A stretch of DNA of 64,000 nucleotides from VXOZ01 sp965220045 (GTDB lineage: Bacteria; Chloroflexota; UBA11872; VXOZ01), in assembly GCA_965220045.1 (NCBI GenBank), contig OZ244803.1, forward strand, positions 2,232,001 to 2,296,000, given 5' to 3'. Both the position numbers and the translations under genes were made by a program. This document shows positions 26,223 through 34,276 of this stretch, in pieces; the stretch's first letter is position 1; every line of letters begins with the position of its first letter. Below the pieces are notes generated by a model. The model ran no database searches and had not been told where the DNA came from. It was given only the letters and a program-made list of their open reading frames with translations.

Positions 26223-26726
26223 TTAGACTTTGTTCCTCTCGCTCAGTCTCATCATGTAGACAATGCTGCGGTTGAGTTCCTCGAAGCCCTGCCGCTCGTA
26301 CATACGGCGGGCGGGTGCATAGCAATCTTCCAGCCCCGTCGAGACTTGAGCAAATTCCATGCCCGCATCCTCAATTAGCTCAAGCACGCGCGCGTCAAGC
26401 TGTCCGCCGATGCCGCGACCGCGATACTCCGGCAGCACGGCGTTATTGCCCACCGTCCCGATGCGTGTCCGTTCGTTAAGGTGAAACGTGGCGAACCCCA
26501 CCGCCCTGCCGTCTGTCTCGGCGATTACCACGTTATTGATGTCAATCGTACGCATGTCGTCGGCTTTCCACTCGTCCCACGAGCGGCCGCCGATGATGCC
26601 ATAGCGCTCCTCGCGCCAGCGATTGACGGTAACATCCGCGAAGCCGCGCACGATGAGGTCGATAAGCGTCTCGCGGTCGGCCTCCACGGCACGCCGGATT
26701 GTCACTTCGGTTGCGTTCGTCGTCAT
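26223..26726 (-). CDS. GNAT-family N-acetyltransferase
   Basis: 167 residues, one GNAT domain. The acetyl-CoA-binding motif A is 'VLPEYRGRGIGGQLDARVL', preceded by the beta4 strand 'RTRIGTVGNNAV' and followed by 'FAQVSTGLEDCYAPARRMYERQGF', the C-terminal strand/helix of the fold. It is closely similar to the second domain of the neighbouring double-GNAT protein, clearly a duplication. Its ATG overlaps the stop of that gene as ATGA, so the two are translationally coupled. The DUF3604 gene follows after 3 bases. The acceptor is unknown; small amines or aminoglycoside-like molecules are usual for the fold. Confidence 0.85.
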   Translation of the reverse strand: MTTNATEVTIRRAVEADRETLIDLIVRGFADVTVNRWREERYGIIGGRSWDEWKADDMRTIDINNVVIAETDGRAVGFATFHLNERTRIGTVGNNAVLPEYRGRGIGGQLDARVLELIEDAGMEFAQVSTGLEDCYAPARRMYERQGFEELNRSIVYMMRLSERNKV

Positions 26727-27718
26727 ACGGCACGCTGCGTTAGGTTCATCATGTAGTGAATACTGCGGTGGAGCGGCTTGAATCCCTGCCGCTCGTACAT
26801 GCGGCGGGAGGGGACATAGCCGTCTTCTAACCCGGTCGACACCTGGGCAAACTCCATTCCTGCCTCCACCAACTGCCTGAGAACACTCGTGAGAAGCCGC
26901 CCGCCAATGCCGTGACCGCGATACTGCGGTAGCACTGCGTTGTCGCTCACATTCCCTATGCGTGTTGCATGGTCCAATTCGTATGTGGCAAAGCCGACCG
27001 CCGTGCCTGACACTTCGGCAATGATCACCTGCTCAATGTCAATCGTGCGCATCAGATCGGCTTCCCACTCATCCCACATGCGTCCGCCAATAGCCCCAAA
27101 TCGCTCTTCGCGCCAGCGATAGACGGTCACGTCCGCAAATGCGCGCACAATGAGTCTCTCCAAGGTCTCTCGGTCCGATTCTACGGCGCGGCGGATGCGC
27201 GCTGCGGCTGCCTCCACCTTCATGCTATCATCCTGCGCAAGCTGTTTCGCGTAAAGTACACTGCGGTTAAGCGGCCTGAACCCATATCGCTCGTACATGC
27301 GACGGGCGGGTGCATACGCGTCTTCCAGCCCGGTTGAGACCTGAGCGAACTCCATTCCCGACTCCGCGATCCGCTCTAGCACTCTCGCGAGCAACAGCCC
27401 GCCAATACCCCGTCCGCGGTACGCCGGTAGCACGGCATTGTCACTCACCGTCCCAACGCGTGTGGCGTCATCCAGGTCATACGTTGCAAAGCCTACCGCC
27501 ATGCCGGACACTACGGCAAGGATAACGCTGCTCAGGGGAATTGTCTGAACGTGATTGGCTTCCCATTCTGCCCATATGCGCGCAAGCACCGGCCCGGACT
27601 GCCGCTCACGGACGTCGTCGAAGGCGCGTACTATGAGCTTGCTGAGGGTCTGCCGATCGGCCTCGACCGCCTGCCGAATCCTTGCTCCGGAATGCCGTTG
27701 CATTACGCTGCTCATCAT
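26723..27718 (-). CDS. Double-domain GNAT acetyltransferase
   Basis: 331 residues formed by two GNAT domains in tandem (about 10-160 and 168-325). Each has its own motif A: 'VLPAYRGRGIGGLLLARVL' and 'VLPQYRGHGIGGRLLTSVL', and both repeat 'GMEFAQVSTGLED' and a Met-Tyr-Glu-Arg ending. Domain 2 is more like the separate GNAT at 26223-26726 than like domain 1. Domain 1 has a shortened stretch where the others read 'RWREERFGAIGGR'. Two-domain GNATs include mycothiol synthase and Eis-like proteins, but this one looks like a recent local duplication. It overlaps the next gene by 4 bases. Confidence 0.85.
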   Translation of the reverse strand: MMSSVMQRHSGARIRQAVEADRQTLSKLIVRAFDDVRERQSGPVLARIWAEWEANHVQTIPLSSVILAVVSGMAVGFATYDLDDATRVGTVSDNAVLPAYRGRGIGGLLLARVLERIAESGMEFAQVSTGLEDAYAPARRMYERYGFRPLNRSVLYAKQLAQDDSMKVEAAAARIRRAVESDRETLERLIVRAFADVTVYRWREERFGAIGGRMWDEWEADLMRTIDIEQVIIAEVSGTAVGFATYELDHATRIGNVSDNAVLPQYRGHGIGGRLLTSVLRQLVEAGMEFAQVSTGLEDGYVPSRRMYERQGFKPLHRSIHYMMNLTQRAV

Positions 27719-27809
27719 GGTACCACGCGTTTCCGCGATGCGTGCTTACAAGAACATACCTCGACGTGGCCGCCCCAGCCGTCACGGCATCTAACAGACG
27801 CGGGCACGT

Positions 27810-29828
27810 CTAATGTTGGGACGGCGTCACCCAAATGGGACTCGACCACGCAACGTGGCCGTCGCTTTGGGTTACACGCAGGTAAAAGTACGCTGTCTGT
27901 TTTCCTGCGAACGGTAGTGTTTCATTAAGTGCCGCGACGGGACCGGCGCCGGCTTGATTGAAAACAACATCGCCATTGCAGATTACCTCCAGGCTCGCCA
28001 GCGGAGCCGTGCCCAGTACGCGCGCCGCAACCGCCACGGCCGGGCTATCGTCGGCGGTAAACTCCTCGCCCATACCGTGGCCGTCCACGCGGAAGTCCAG
28101 CACGATGCGCGCGCCGGTGGTGGCGTAACAGCGGCGTTCTCTAAGCGCTTGGATGATTGCCTCGCGCGTGAGTTCCGGCGCAAATATGGCAGTGAGTCCG
28201 CCGGTCATGTGGTCGTGAAAATCCACGCCGGCCATGGAGCAGGTATTTCTGCCGGGTTGGGAGTGGTGGCTGTCGGTGCCACCCACAAAGCCGAGACGGT
28301 GTCCCATTGCCAAGGCATCCTGCGCCGAGGCGCCTCCGCCGCCGATCACGGTAGCGCCGCCGGGTGCATCGGTCTCGAACGCGCCCCGGTTCTGCGCGAT
28401 CTCCAAGACTGTCTGGTACTCGGCATTGTGCCGGCTCCAGTCCTGCACCCGCCAGTTCTGGAATCCGCCCTCGGAAGTCACGTTGATGTGGTGCGGCACC
28501 ACCACCGCGCCGGTACCCTCCAGCGCCGGCCAGATCTCCTCGATTTTGCTCGTCGTTACGCGCTTGCCCTCATCCGGATAGAGAATCACGCGGTGTCCCG
28601 CCGAAGGATCATTGAGTTCAACCGCCACCAACGGCGCGAATGTGCCGGGATCATAGAACTCCCCGATAGTCTCTTGATATTCCTGCCAATCATCCGGCCG
28701 CGGCACCGACCAAATGGCCTCGATGTTCTGCGGCGGCGGAAACCACGCCACGCCGACGCAGTCCAAGCCGGATACGTCCCTTGCATAGCGAAACGCCTCC
28801 GCATACGTGCCGACGCCATGCGCCATGAACGCGCCGTGGGGACGATGACCCGAATCAAGCGCGCGGGGCGCGTGAGTATGCAGATCGCCGAAGTAAATGC
28901 GGTTGCTGCCTGCATCCACCACGTCGATGGGATTGCTGACGCCGGCGATGCCGTGGTCCCATGCCGCGGCGGTGATGTTTATCGGGCCTGCGGCGTTTCT
29001 GGCGGCAATGAAGGGACCAATCCGCGCCGCGCCGCCATCGCTTGGCGTCATGTGGCAGATCTCAGGCGTGGTGATGCCGCCGGGCTGCACACCAAGCGTG
29101 ACGTCACCCAAAAAGTCCGTGCACACGTTGCCATAGGCATCTTCCACGCGCACGAGAACCGAAAACTCTTCATAGGCAGCGACCGTGGCAGGGGCGACCA
29201 CGCCTAGTCGCGCCGGCGGCCCCGCGACCACGTCCACGACCGGCAGCGCCGGCAGCAGGCGATATCCCTTGGGATCTCCGCCGGGATAGCGCGGGTTGCT
29301 GTAGCTCGCATTGCCCTGCACGTCCACAAGCACCTGAAAGTGCATCTCGCTCATGTCAACTTCCTGCGCGCGGGCACGCTCATAGAAGCCGGGAATGTAG
29401 GAACCGGCGTCACCGATAGTTACCGCAATCTCTTCGCCAGGTTGCAGCGGTGCGCCTTCCACGGTGACAAACACGATTGGGAATTGCGCGTGGTGGTACT
29501 TGAGCGGGTAGTCGTTCCGTACACTCACGGCAACCCCGCACCGGCCGTTTGTCGTCGCTGTGACATGACCGAGACGCCACCGTACGCTGTGTACGCAGGG
29601 CGGCACCACGGCAATGCCGCCGCCGGGTGCTACCCCGGCGCTGCCGGCCGCAAAGGTAATAGTCCACGTGCCAAACGCGCCCGCGATCACCGGAGCGGAC
29701 GGGCTCAACGCGCAGGAACCAAGCTCAGCCTGCAGGGCGGCTTCCGCTACCTCTGAGGCGACCTGCACACCATGGGTAACCCCCTGGTTCTGCGGCACTG
29801 GCGGTACTGTTTTTTCGTTACCACTCAC
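27810..29828 (-). CDS. DUF3604 protein with N-terminal beta domains
   Basis: About 672 residues. The first 300 are beta-rich and include 'EFSVLVRVEDAYGNVCTDFLGDV', which resembles an Ig-like/invasin-type module. The DUF3604 part follows with 'YFGDLHTHAPRALDSGHRPHG', 'VVVPHHINVTSEGG' and 'GGTDSHHSQPGRNTCS' (metal-binding His/Asp). The end 'YFYLRVTQSDGHVAWSSPIW' is nearly the same as in the DUF3604 protein at 24718-26220, so the catalytic halves are paralogous while the N-terminal half is extra. The longest frame uses TTG at 29849; GTG 29828 with AGAGGAAG seven bases upstream is better. No signal peptide is visible despite the Ig-like modules. Function unknown. Confidence 0.8.
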   Translation of the reverse strand: MSGNEKTVPPVPQNQGVTHGVQVASEVAEAALQAELGSCALSPSAPVIAGAFGTWTITFAAGSAGVAPGGGIAVVPPCVHSVRWRLGHVTATTNGRCGVAVSVRNDYPLKYHHAQFPIVFVTVEGAPLQPGEEIAVTIGDAGSYIPGFYERARAQEVDMSEMHFQVLVDVQGNASYSNPRYPGGDPKGYRLLPALPVVDVVAGPPARLGVVAPATVAAYEEFSVLVRVEDAYGNVCTDFLGDVTLGVQPGGITTPEICHMTPSDGGAARIGPFIAARNAAGPINITAAAWDHGIAGVSNPIDVVDAGSNRIYFGDLHTHAPRALDSGHRPHGAFMAHGVGTYAEAFRYARDVSGLDCVGVAWFPPPQNIEAIWSVPRPDDWQEYQETIGEFYDPGTFAPLVAVELNDPSAGHRVILYPDEGKRVTTSKIEEIWPALEGTGAVVVPHHINVTSEGGFQNWRVQDWSRHNAEYQTVLEIAQNRGAFETDAPGGATVIGGGGASAQDALAMGHRLGFVGGTDSHHSQPGRNTCSMAGVDFHDHMTGGLTAIFAPELTREAIIQALRERRCYATTGARIVLDFRVDGHGMGEEFTADDSPAVAVAARVLGTAPLASLEVICNGDVVFNQAGAGPVAALNETLPFAGKQTAYFYLRVTQSDGHVAWSSPIWVTPSQH

Positions 29829-30164
29829 TAGCGGGCTTCCTCTCCCCAAAGAATGTAGCGCGGGGGCTTGTCCCCCGCCTCTTGACTAGCCACAAACGCA
29901 AACAATTGACGCTAGCCTATAGGCCTAACTTCCTACTGTGCAAAGGCATTGAGGACTCAGGATACAGGCCTGCGCTTGTCCCCTGCCTCTTTGCCATATA
30001 TCGTCTCAGGCAAGAAACTTGGAAATACGAATCTAACTGGCAACTACCCATACGGTTCGCGGAAGCAGAGCCTGCCCCGTACCCGGATACGGGGTTGCAA
30101 ACCTGCGCTACCGGAACGCCACAATGACTACCGTGTGCGAAACCTGTGTCCCAACGCGGCGATA
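29829..30164. other. Intergenic region with family A and B repeats
   Basis: A family B palindrome ('GTAGCGCGGGGGCTTGTCCC', continuing into CCGCC) is at 29855-29879, a degraded one at about 29968-29990, and an inverted family A copy ('TTGCAAACCTGCGCTACCGG') at 30094-30115. Frames in this space are short and repeat-derived. No gene is supported. Confidence 0.6.
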
Positions 30165-30935
30165 TCACACCTTGAACAATCGCGCCGCGTTGTCGTGCAG
30201 CAGCTTTTGTTTAACCGCATCCTCGATCTGCGATTCGGTCTCGATGCTGAGCTTTGCCGACTCGTGGTAGTGCAGCGGTGCGTTGGATCCAAAGAGCACA
30301 TGGTCCGCGCCGATAGTGTTGCAGAGTTTCGCCACGTCGTGGATGGGGCCTTGCACGCGGCTATTCTCCACGTAGAGGTTTTCCCGCTTGTCGACGCTGC
30401 GCCAAATGCTCGTTACCTCCCCAAAGCGCCCGGCGGTAACGAGGAATCGCACCTCCGGGAAGGCATTGACCGTCTGCGCAATGTCGCCCGCTCCGACGTC
30501 CGGCACAGTCACGAGCCGGTGTTGGTGCCGCACGTCCTCCAGGCCGATGGCAATCATTACGAGCAGATCACGTTCGCGCGCGATCTCCAGCAAGCGCAGG
30601 CTCTCCTGTCCCAACAATTCATAGCCATGATAGTTGGGATGCAGCCGCAGGTTCTGCGCGCCCAGCTCGTTGAGGCATATCTCCAAGTCTTCGTCCCAGC
30701 CAGGATACGCCGGATTGATGGTGTACGCGGGGATGAAGCCGTCGGGATGCGCTTGCGTAATCTCGTACAGTTCGCGGTTGCCGACGAGCAGGTCTTTGAA
30801 GAAGACGTTCTCCAAGCGCGATACCACGGCCTTTTCAATGCCGAGATCATCCATCTTGCGCCGCAGCTTCTCCGGTTGGGAGTACGGCAGCCGCCGGAAC
30901 GGCCATTCGCCGACGTAGGCATTGCTATCGATCAT
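30165..30935 (-). CDS. Amidohydrolase-2 family protein
   Basis: 256 residues with the amidohydrolase_2 (metal-dependent TIM-barrel) layout: 'MIDSNAYVGEWPFR' at the first strand, where most members have Asp-x-His, then 'NPAYPGWDEDLEICLNELGAQ', 'GLRLHPNYHGYEL'-like 'NLRLHPNYHGY', 'VLFGSNAPLHYHESA' and 'HDNAARLFKV'. The first-strand His-x-His motif is reduced to Asp-Ser-Asn, so metal binding may be altered or absent. Related proteins are decarboxylases, hydrolases or lactonases acting on carboxylated substrates. It lies on the same strand as two other members of the family, to which it is only distantly similar. Confidence 0.75.
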   Translation of the reverse strand: MIDSNAYVGEWPFRRLPYSQPEKLRRKMDDLGIEKAVVSRLENVFFKDLLVGNRELYEITQAHPDGFIPAYTINPAYPGWDEDLEICLNELGAQNLRLHPNYHGYELLGQESLRLLEIARERDLLVMIAIGLEDVRHQHRLVTVPDVGAGDIAQTVNAFPEVRFLVTAGRFGEVTSIWRSVDKRENLYVENSRVQGPIHDVAKLCNTIGADHVLFGSNAPLHYHESAKLSIETESQIEDAVKQKLLHDNAARLFKV

Positions 30936-30965
30936 TTCGCATAGTCCCTCGCTTCACATGTCTGA

Positions 30966-31060
30966 ATCCCTCTTCTGGCGGGAAGAGGGCCGGGGTGAGG
31001 GGATGACCGTCACTCCGCCACGACCCCTCTCCACACTGTAGCCCTCTGCCCCAGGGGAGG
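30966..31060. repeat. Diverged family D repeat
   Basis: 'GAAGAGGGCCGGGGTGAGGG' is followed some 50 bases later by CCCCTCTCC and GCCCCAGGGGAGGG. The block fills the gap between two amidohydrolase genes and matches the family D word at 24637-24657. Confidence 0.5.
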
Positions 31061-31069
31061 GAAAGACAG

Positions 31070-31891
31070 CTAGGCTCCGTGCCGCTCCGTCTTGCACTCC
31101 GCCAGCACGCGCGCCATGTTTCCGTAGAGAATCTTCACTTTGTCCTTTTCCGAGAGTCTTGTACCAAGGACTTTCGCAAGCTGCGACGGAAACGAGCGGC
31201 CCGGCATATCGGTGCCGAAGATCACGCGGTCTACTCCGACGTGGTCGACCAAAATATGCACGCCGTCGGCGTTGCACTCGTTGCCGGCAATGTCGAGCAG
31301 TACATTCGGCGTACTGCGGAAGACTTTCGCCCCGTACTCATAGTCCCCGCCGGCATGAGCCGCAATGACGGTTGCGTGAGGATGGCGTCTAGCCAGATCC
31401 GCCACCATCTCCGGCGGCGATTCTCCATAGCCTAGGCCGCCTGCCTTCAGCCACGTGTGTTGCAAGGCCGGCACGCGAAAGTGCGCGCAGATGTCAACGA
31501 GACGATCAACCCGTGGATCGTCGCACGGCACGGCGTGCCAGAGCTTGAGGCCCACAAAGCCCTGTGTCGCCAAGCGCCGCTCCAACTCCGCCGCCGCAGC
31601 CTCGGCGTGGTAGGGATTCACGTAGCAGAACCCGCGTACCCGCTGTGGATAGCGTTGCATGAGCGTGTACGTTTCGTCGTTGGACCGCGCGCAAAACTCC
31701 GCAGTCGGAAACGAGTACCGCGTCGCGTCGCCCACCGGACGAATGGCATACGTCACTAGCACAGCGTCGAATTGCTCCGCAATCGCGATCTGCTCGGCAA
31801 AGTCGTCCAGCGACCTGCCGACGTCGGTGTGAACGTGTACGTCAATGATTGCCACAAGCGCCAATTTCAGTTCGCCATAGATTGCGGACAT
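31070..31891 (-). CDS. Amidohydrolase-2 family metal-dependent hydrolase
   Basis: 273 residues. 'IIDVHVHTDVGRSLDDFAEQ' gives the first-strand Asp-x-His-x-His site, 'FVGLKLWHAVPCDDPRVD' and 'FRVPALQHTW' the barrel middle with a His, 'ATVIAAHAGGDYEYG' the second metal-region His, and 'VIFGTDMPGRSF' the catalytic Asp. The end 'KVKILYGNMARVL' is typical of the family. It is closely related along its whole length to the protein at 33287-34087. A substrate with a carboxylate or lactone is likely but not identifiable. The ATG at 31891 has AGAGG directly adjacent, an unusually short spacing; a GTG at 31855 is an alternative. Confidence 0.82.
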   Translation of the reverse strand: MSAIYGELKLALVAIIDVHVHTDVGRSLDDFAEQIAIAEQFDAVLVTYAIRPVGDATRYSFPTAEFCARSNDETYTLMQRYPQRVRGFCYVNPYHAEAAAAELERRLATQGFVGLKLWHAVPCDDPRVDRLVDICAHFRVPALQHTWLKAGGLGYGESPPEMVADLARRHPHATVIAAHAGGDYEYGAKVFRSTPNVLLDIAGNECNADGVHILVDHVGVDRVIFGTDMPGRSFPSQLAKVLGTRLSEKDKVKILYGNMARVLAECKTERHGA

Positions 31892-32042
31892 CCTCTACAC
31901 GCGCTTGAGCGACCGTGGTGCACTGATCCGATACGATGGGGTTGGGTGTGACGAACATGCTACCTTTGGGTTAGCCAAACGTGCAAATCGACGTGGCCGC
32001 TCTGTTGCCGGTCGAGCGCACTCTGGGCGGCCCCGGCGGCGT

Positions 32043-33107
32043 TCAATCAGCCGGCTCGACGAAAGACAAAACCCTGGCCGGGTTGTCGACCAAGATGCCG
32101 TGAATGGACTCGTCCGTGAAGCCGCGGCGGCGCATGCGGGGAACTATGGCGGCCAGGATGTAAGCGTAGCCAAAGCCGCCGTACCGGAGCAGTTGCTGCT
32201 TGGCGCAGATATCATGTGATACGACAACTTTGTCTCCAAACCCCTGCGCGATCATCCACGCTATGTCGTCCATGCGCGTGGCGTCGCTGGGCATGTCGAT
32301 CGACGGGTTGAGGACGTACAAGGACTGCTCGTTGCCGAATAGGTCCCACTCGAGATAGCAGCCCGCATCGGCGATGGCTCTGAAATCTTCCTTCATGAAC
32401 ACGGTGCGTTCGACGTGACACATGACCGTCCTGGACAGATCGGCGTCCACATCCCGCAGGGCTTCGATAACCTCGAGTGGTGACGCCTCATCACGCCCAG
32501 GGTGTATGTAGAGCGGAGCGCCTGTCGCTCTCTGCGCTCTGCCCGAGGCGCGCACTACCTTCCGTTCGTTGTCCGACAGCCGAGCGTTGCAGCCAACCTC
32601 ACCAATGATCCCTGACCTGATCCCGGTGCCGTCGACACCCACGGTCACGTCATTGACAATCTGCGCGCAGATGTCGTCTTCAGTGCGGTCGGACATGTCC
32701 GCGGGATGACTCTGGCTTACGTAATACGACGAGCCCATGATGATGTTCAGTCCCGTGGCCCTTGCTATCCGCGCCAGCGACACCGGGTCCCGCGCGATTC
32801 CTATGTTCGTGGGGTCGACGACCGCGCCGCCGCCATGCTGCTTGTACAATCCGATTTCTTCGATGGCGGTGTCGACGTCCAGGAGCCGAGCGTTGTCGTA
32901 GTTGCTGAAGTCGTAGTGCTTGAGATAGCCGATCGTCTCGAGGGAAACCGGCTTGTAGAATATGTCCCGCCTGAACGCCTCGGCGGGCGGTTGCAGATTG
33001 TACGTCAGGTCGACTAGCAAGTGTTCGTGCATGAGCGTGACGCCGAGATCGTTGGGATGAATGGCGCCCAACACCGTCTGCACCATGCCCGTGCTTTCGC
33101 CGGTCAT
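32043..33107 (-). CDS. Phosphotriesterase-family metal-dependent hydrolase
   Basis: About 354 residues of the PTE family. The binuclear metal ligands are recognisable: His27 and His29 ('MHEHLLVDL'), Glu170 ('IIGEVGC') in place of the carbamylated lysine of classical phosphotriesterase, His202 ('LYIHPGR'), His231 ('MCHVERT') and Asp299 ('VVSHDIC'). A glutamate bridge is known from the E. coli homologue Php. Members include lactonases and esterases as well as phosphotriesterases, so the natural substrate is open. ATG 33107 has GGAGG six bases upstream; 14 earlier codons are open but unsupported. The gene lies between two closely related amidohydrolase genes on the same strand. Confidence 0.87.
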   Translation of the reverse strand: MTGESTGMVQTVLGAIHPNDLGVTLMHEHLLVDLTYNLQPPAEAFRRDIFYKPVSLETIGYLKHYDFSNYDNARLLDVDTAIEEIGLYKQHGGGAVVDPTNIGIARDPVSLARIARATGLNIIMGSSYYVSQSHPADMSDRTEDDICAQIVNDVTVGVDGTGIRSGIIGEVGCNARLSDNERKVVRASGRAQRATGAPLYIHPGRDEASPLEVIEALRDVDADLSRTVMCHVERTVFMKEDFRAIADAGCYLEWDLFGNEQSLYVLNPSIDMPSDATRMDDIAWMIAQGFGDKVVVSHDICAKQQLLRYGGFGYAYILAAIVPRMRRRGFTDESIHGILVDNPARVLSFVEPAD

Positions 33108-33286
33108 CAACGCCTCCGATCCTTTCAGCCTCGCACGCCCGCTTCCCATAGGACCGGATTCGAGCGCAGCGTCGAACTGTGTTCGCGAAATCTAGCGTGC
33201 ATAGACGAAGACCACGGCCTACCATTAGGCGCATCACCCACCAGCTTGGCTGCATTCGAGTCGCAGAGACTCTCACAGCGCCAACG

Positions 33287-34087
33287 TCAGCCCTGCGCTG
33301 CAAAGACTGAAGGATCACCAATCGTCTTCGTTTGCGCCAGCACGTTCGCCATGTTCTGGTAGAGTATCTTGTGCTTGTCCTCGGCGGGTAGGTCTGTGCC
33401 CAACACCTTCGCCAGTTGCGACGTAAAGGACCTGCCGGGCATGTCGGTGCCGAAGATCACCCGGTCGGCGCCAACGTGATTGACGAGGATTTCTACGTAG
33501 CCCGCGTTGCACTCGTTGCCGCCAATGTCGAGCAAGACATTCTCACACGAGCGAAATGTCTTTGCGCCGTACTCATAGTCGCCGCCGGCATGTGCCGCGA
33601 TGATTGTCGTGCGCGGATGGCGCTTGGCCAGCGCGGCGACCATGGCCGGCGGCGACTCGCCCGTCTTCTGCCTGGTAGCTTTGAACCACGTATGCTGCAA
33701 CGCCGGCACGCGGTAGTGGGCGCAGATTTCCATGAGCGCATCCAAGCGGGAGTCCACACACGGCACCGCCACCCAGAGCTTGAGCCCCACGAAATGCTGC
33801 TCCCGCAGACGATAGTCGAGTTCAGCGCAGGCCTCTTGCGCGTGGCCGGGATTCACGTAGGCAAAGCCGTGCACGCGCTCCGGATAACGCCGCATCAACA
33901 CGTCGGTCTGATCGTTGCAGGCGCGGATATTCTCCGGTGAGGGATACTCGTGGTTGTTTGGCGCCGTCACCGGTCGTACAGAGTATGTGACCAGATGTAC
34001 GTCAAACTGCTGCGCGATCGCCATGAGCTCGGCAAAGTCGTCCAAACGGCGCGAAACATGGGGGTGTACGTGCACGTCGATGATCAC
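33287..34087 (-). CDS. Amidohydrolase-2 family metal-dependent hydrolase (paralogue)
   Basis: About 266 residues from a GTG at 34087 that opens 'VIIDVHVHPHVSRRLDDFAE', the first metal-binding strand; GAGGATC lies upstream. A longer frame reaches 34252 but would run over the hairpin at 34237-34266, so the short form is preferred. The same landmarks as the protein at 31070-31891 appear in order: 'FVGLKLWVAVPCVDSRLD', 'RVPALQHTWFKA', 'TIIAAHAGGDYEYGAKTF', 'VIFGTDMPGRSF', 'KHKILYQNMANVL'. The two are near-duplicates separated by the phosphotriesterase-family gene, which suggests duplication with insertion or a related three-enzyme pathway. Confidence 0.83.
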   Translation of the reverse strand: MIIDVHVHPHVSRRLDDFAELMAIAQQFDVHLVTYSVRPVTAPNNHEYPSPENIRACNDQTDVLMRRYPERVHGFAYVNPGHAQEACAELDYRLREQHFVGLKLWVAVPCVDSRLDALMEICAHYRVPALQHTWFKATRQKTGESPPAMVAALAKRHPRTTIIAAHAGGDYEYGAKTFRSCENVLLDIGGNECNAGYVEILVNHVGADRVIFGTDMPGRSFTSQLAKVLGTDLPAEDKHKILYQNMANVLAQTKTIGDPSVFAAQG

Positions 34088-34236
34088 GGCGCTTGATCCT
34101 CTTACATTCCGACTTCTACCGGGCTCAACCGATGCGCAGCTATCCCGCCGGCCTTGCCAACTGTTCGCAGGCGCTTCCCCGGCGGCAAACCCGTACTGCG
34201 GCGCTTGCTTCGCCTCATCACCGCATACCGGCGACA

Positions 34237-34266
34237 GCGGCGAGGCGGGCACAGCCGCCTCGCCGC
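34237..34266 (-). terminator. Perfect 12-bp hairpin after the solute-binding protein gene
   Basis: GCGGCGAGGCGG and CCGCCTCGCCGC enclose a six-base loop, starting about 10 bases past the stop codon of the minus-strand solute-binding protein gene. No T-run follows, so strength is uncertain. Its position argues for a short start of the downstream amidohydrolase. Confidence 0.5.
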
Positions 34267-34276
34267 TTGCTCCGCT

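Noticed and set aside
34088..34252. N-terminal extension of the amidohydrolase at 33287-34087
   Set aside because: It would read through a perfect 12-bp hairpin after the binding-protein gene and adds a low-complexity, non-family segment; the GTG at 34087 starts at the metal-binding strand.
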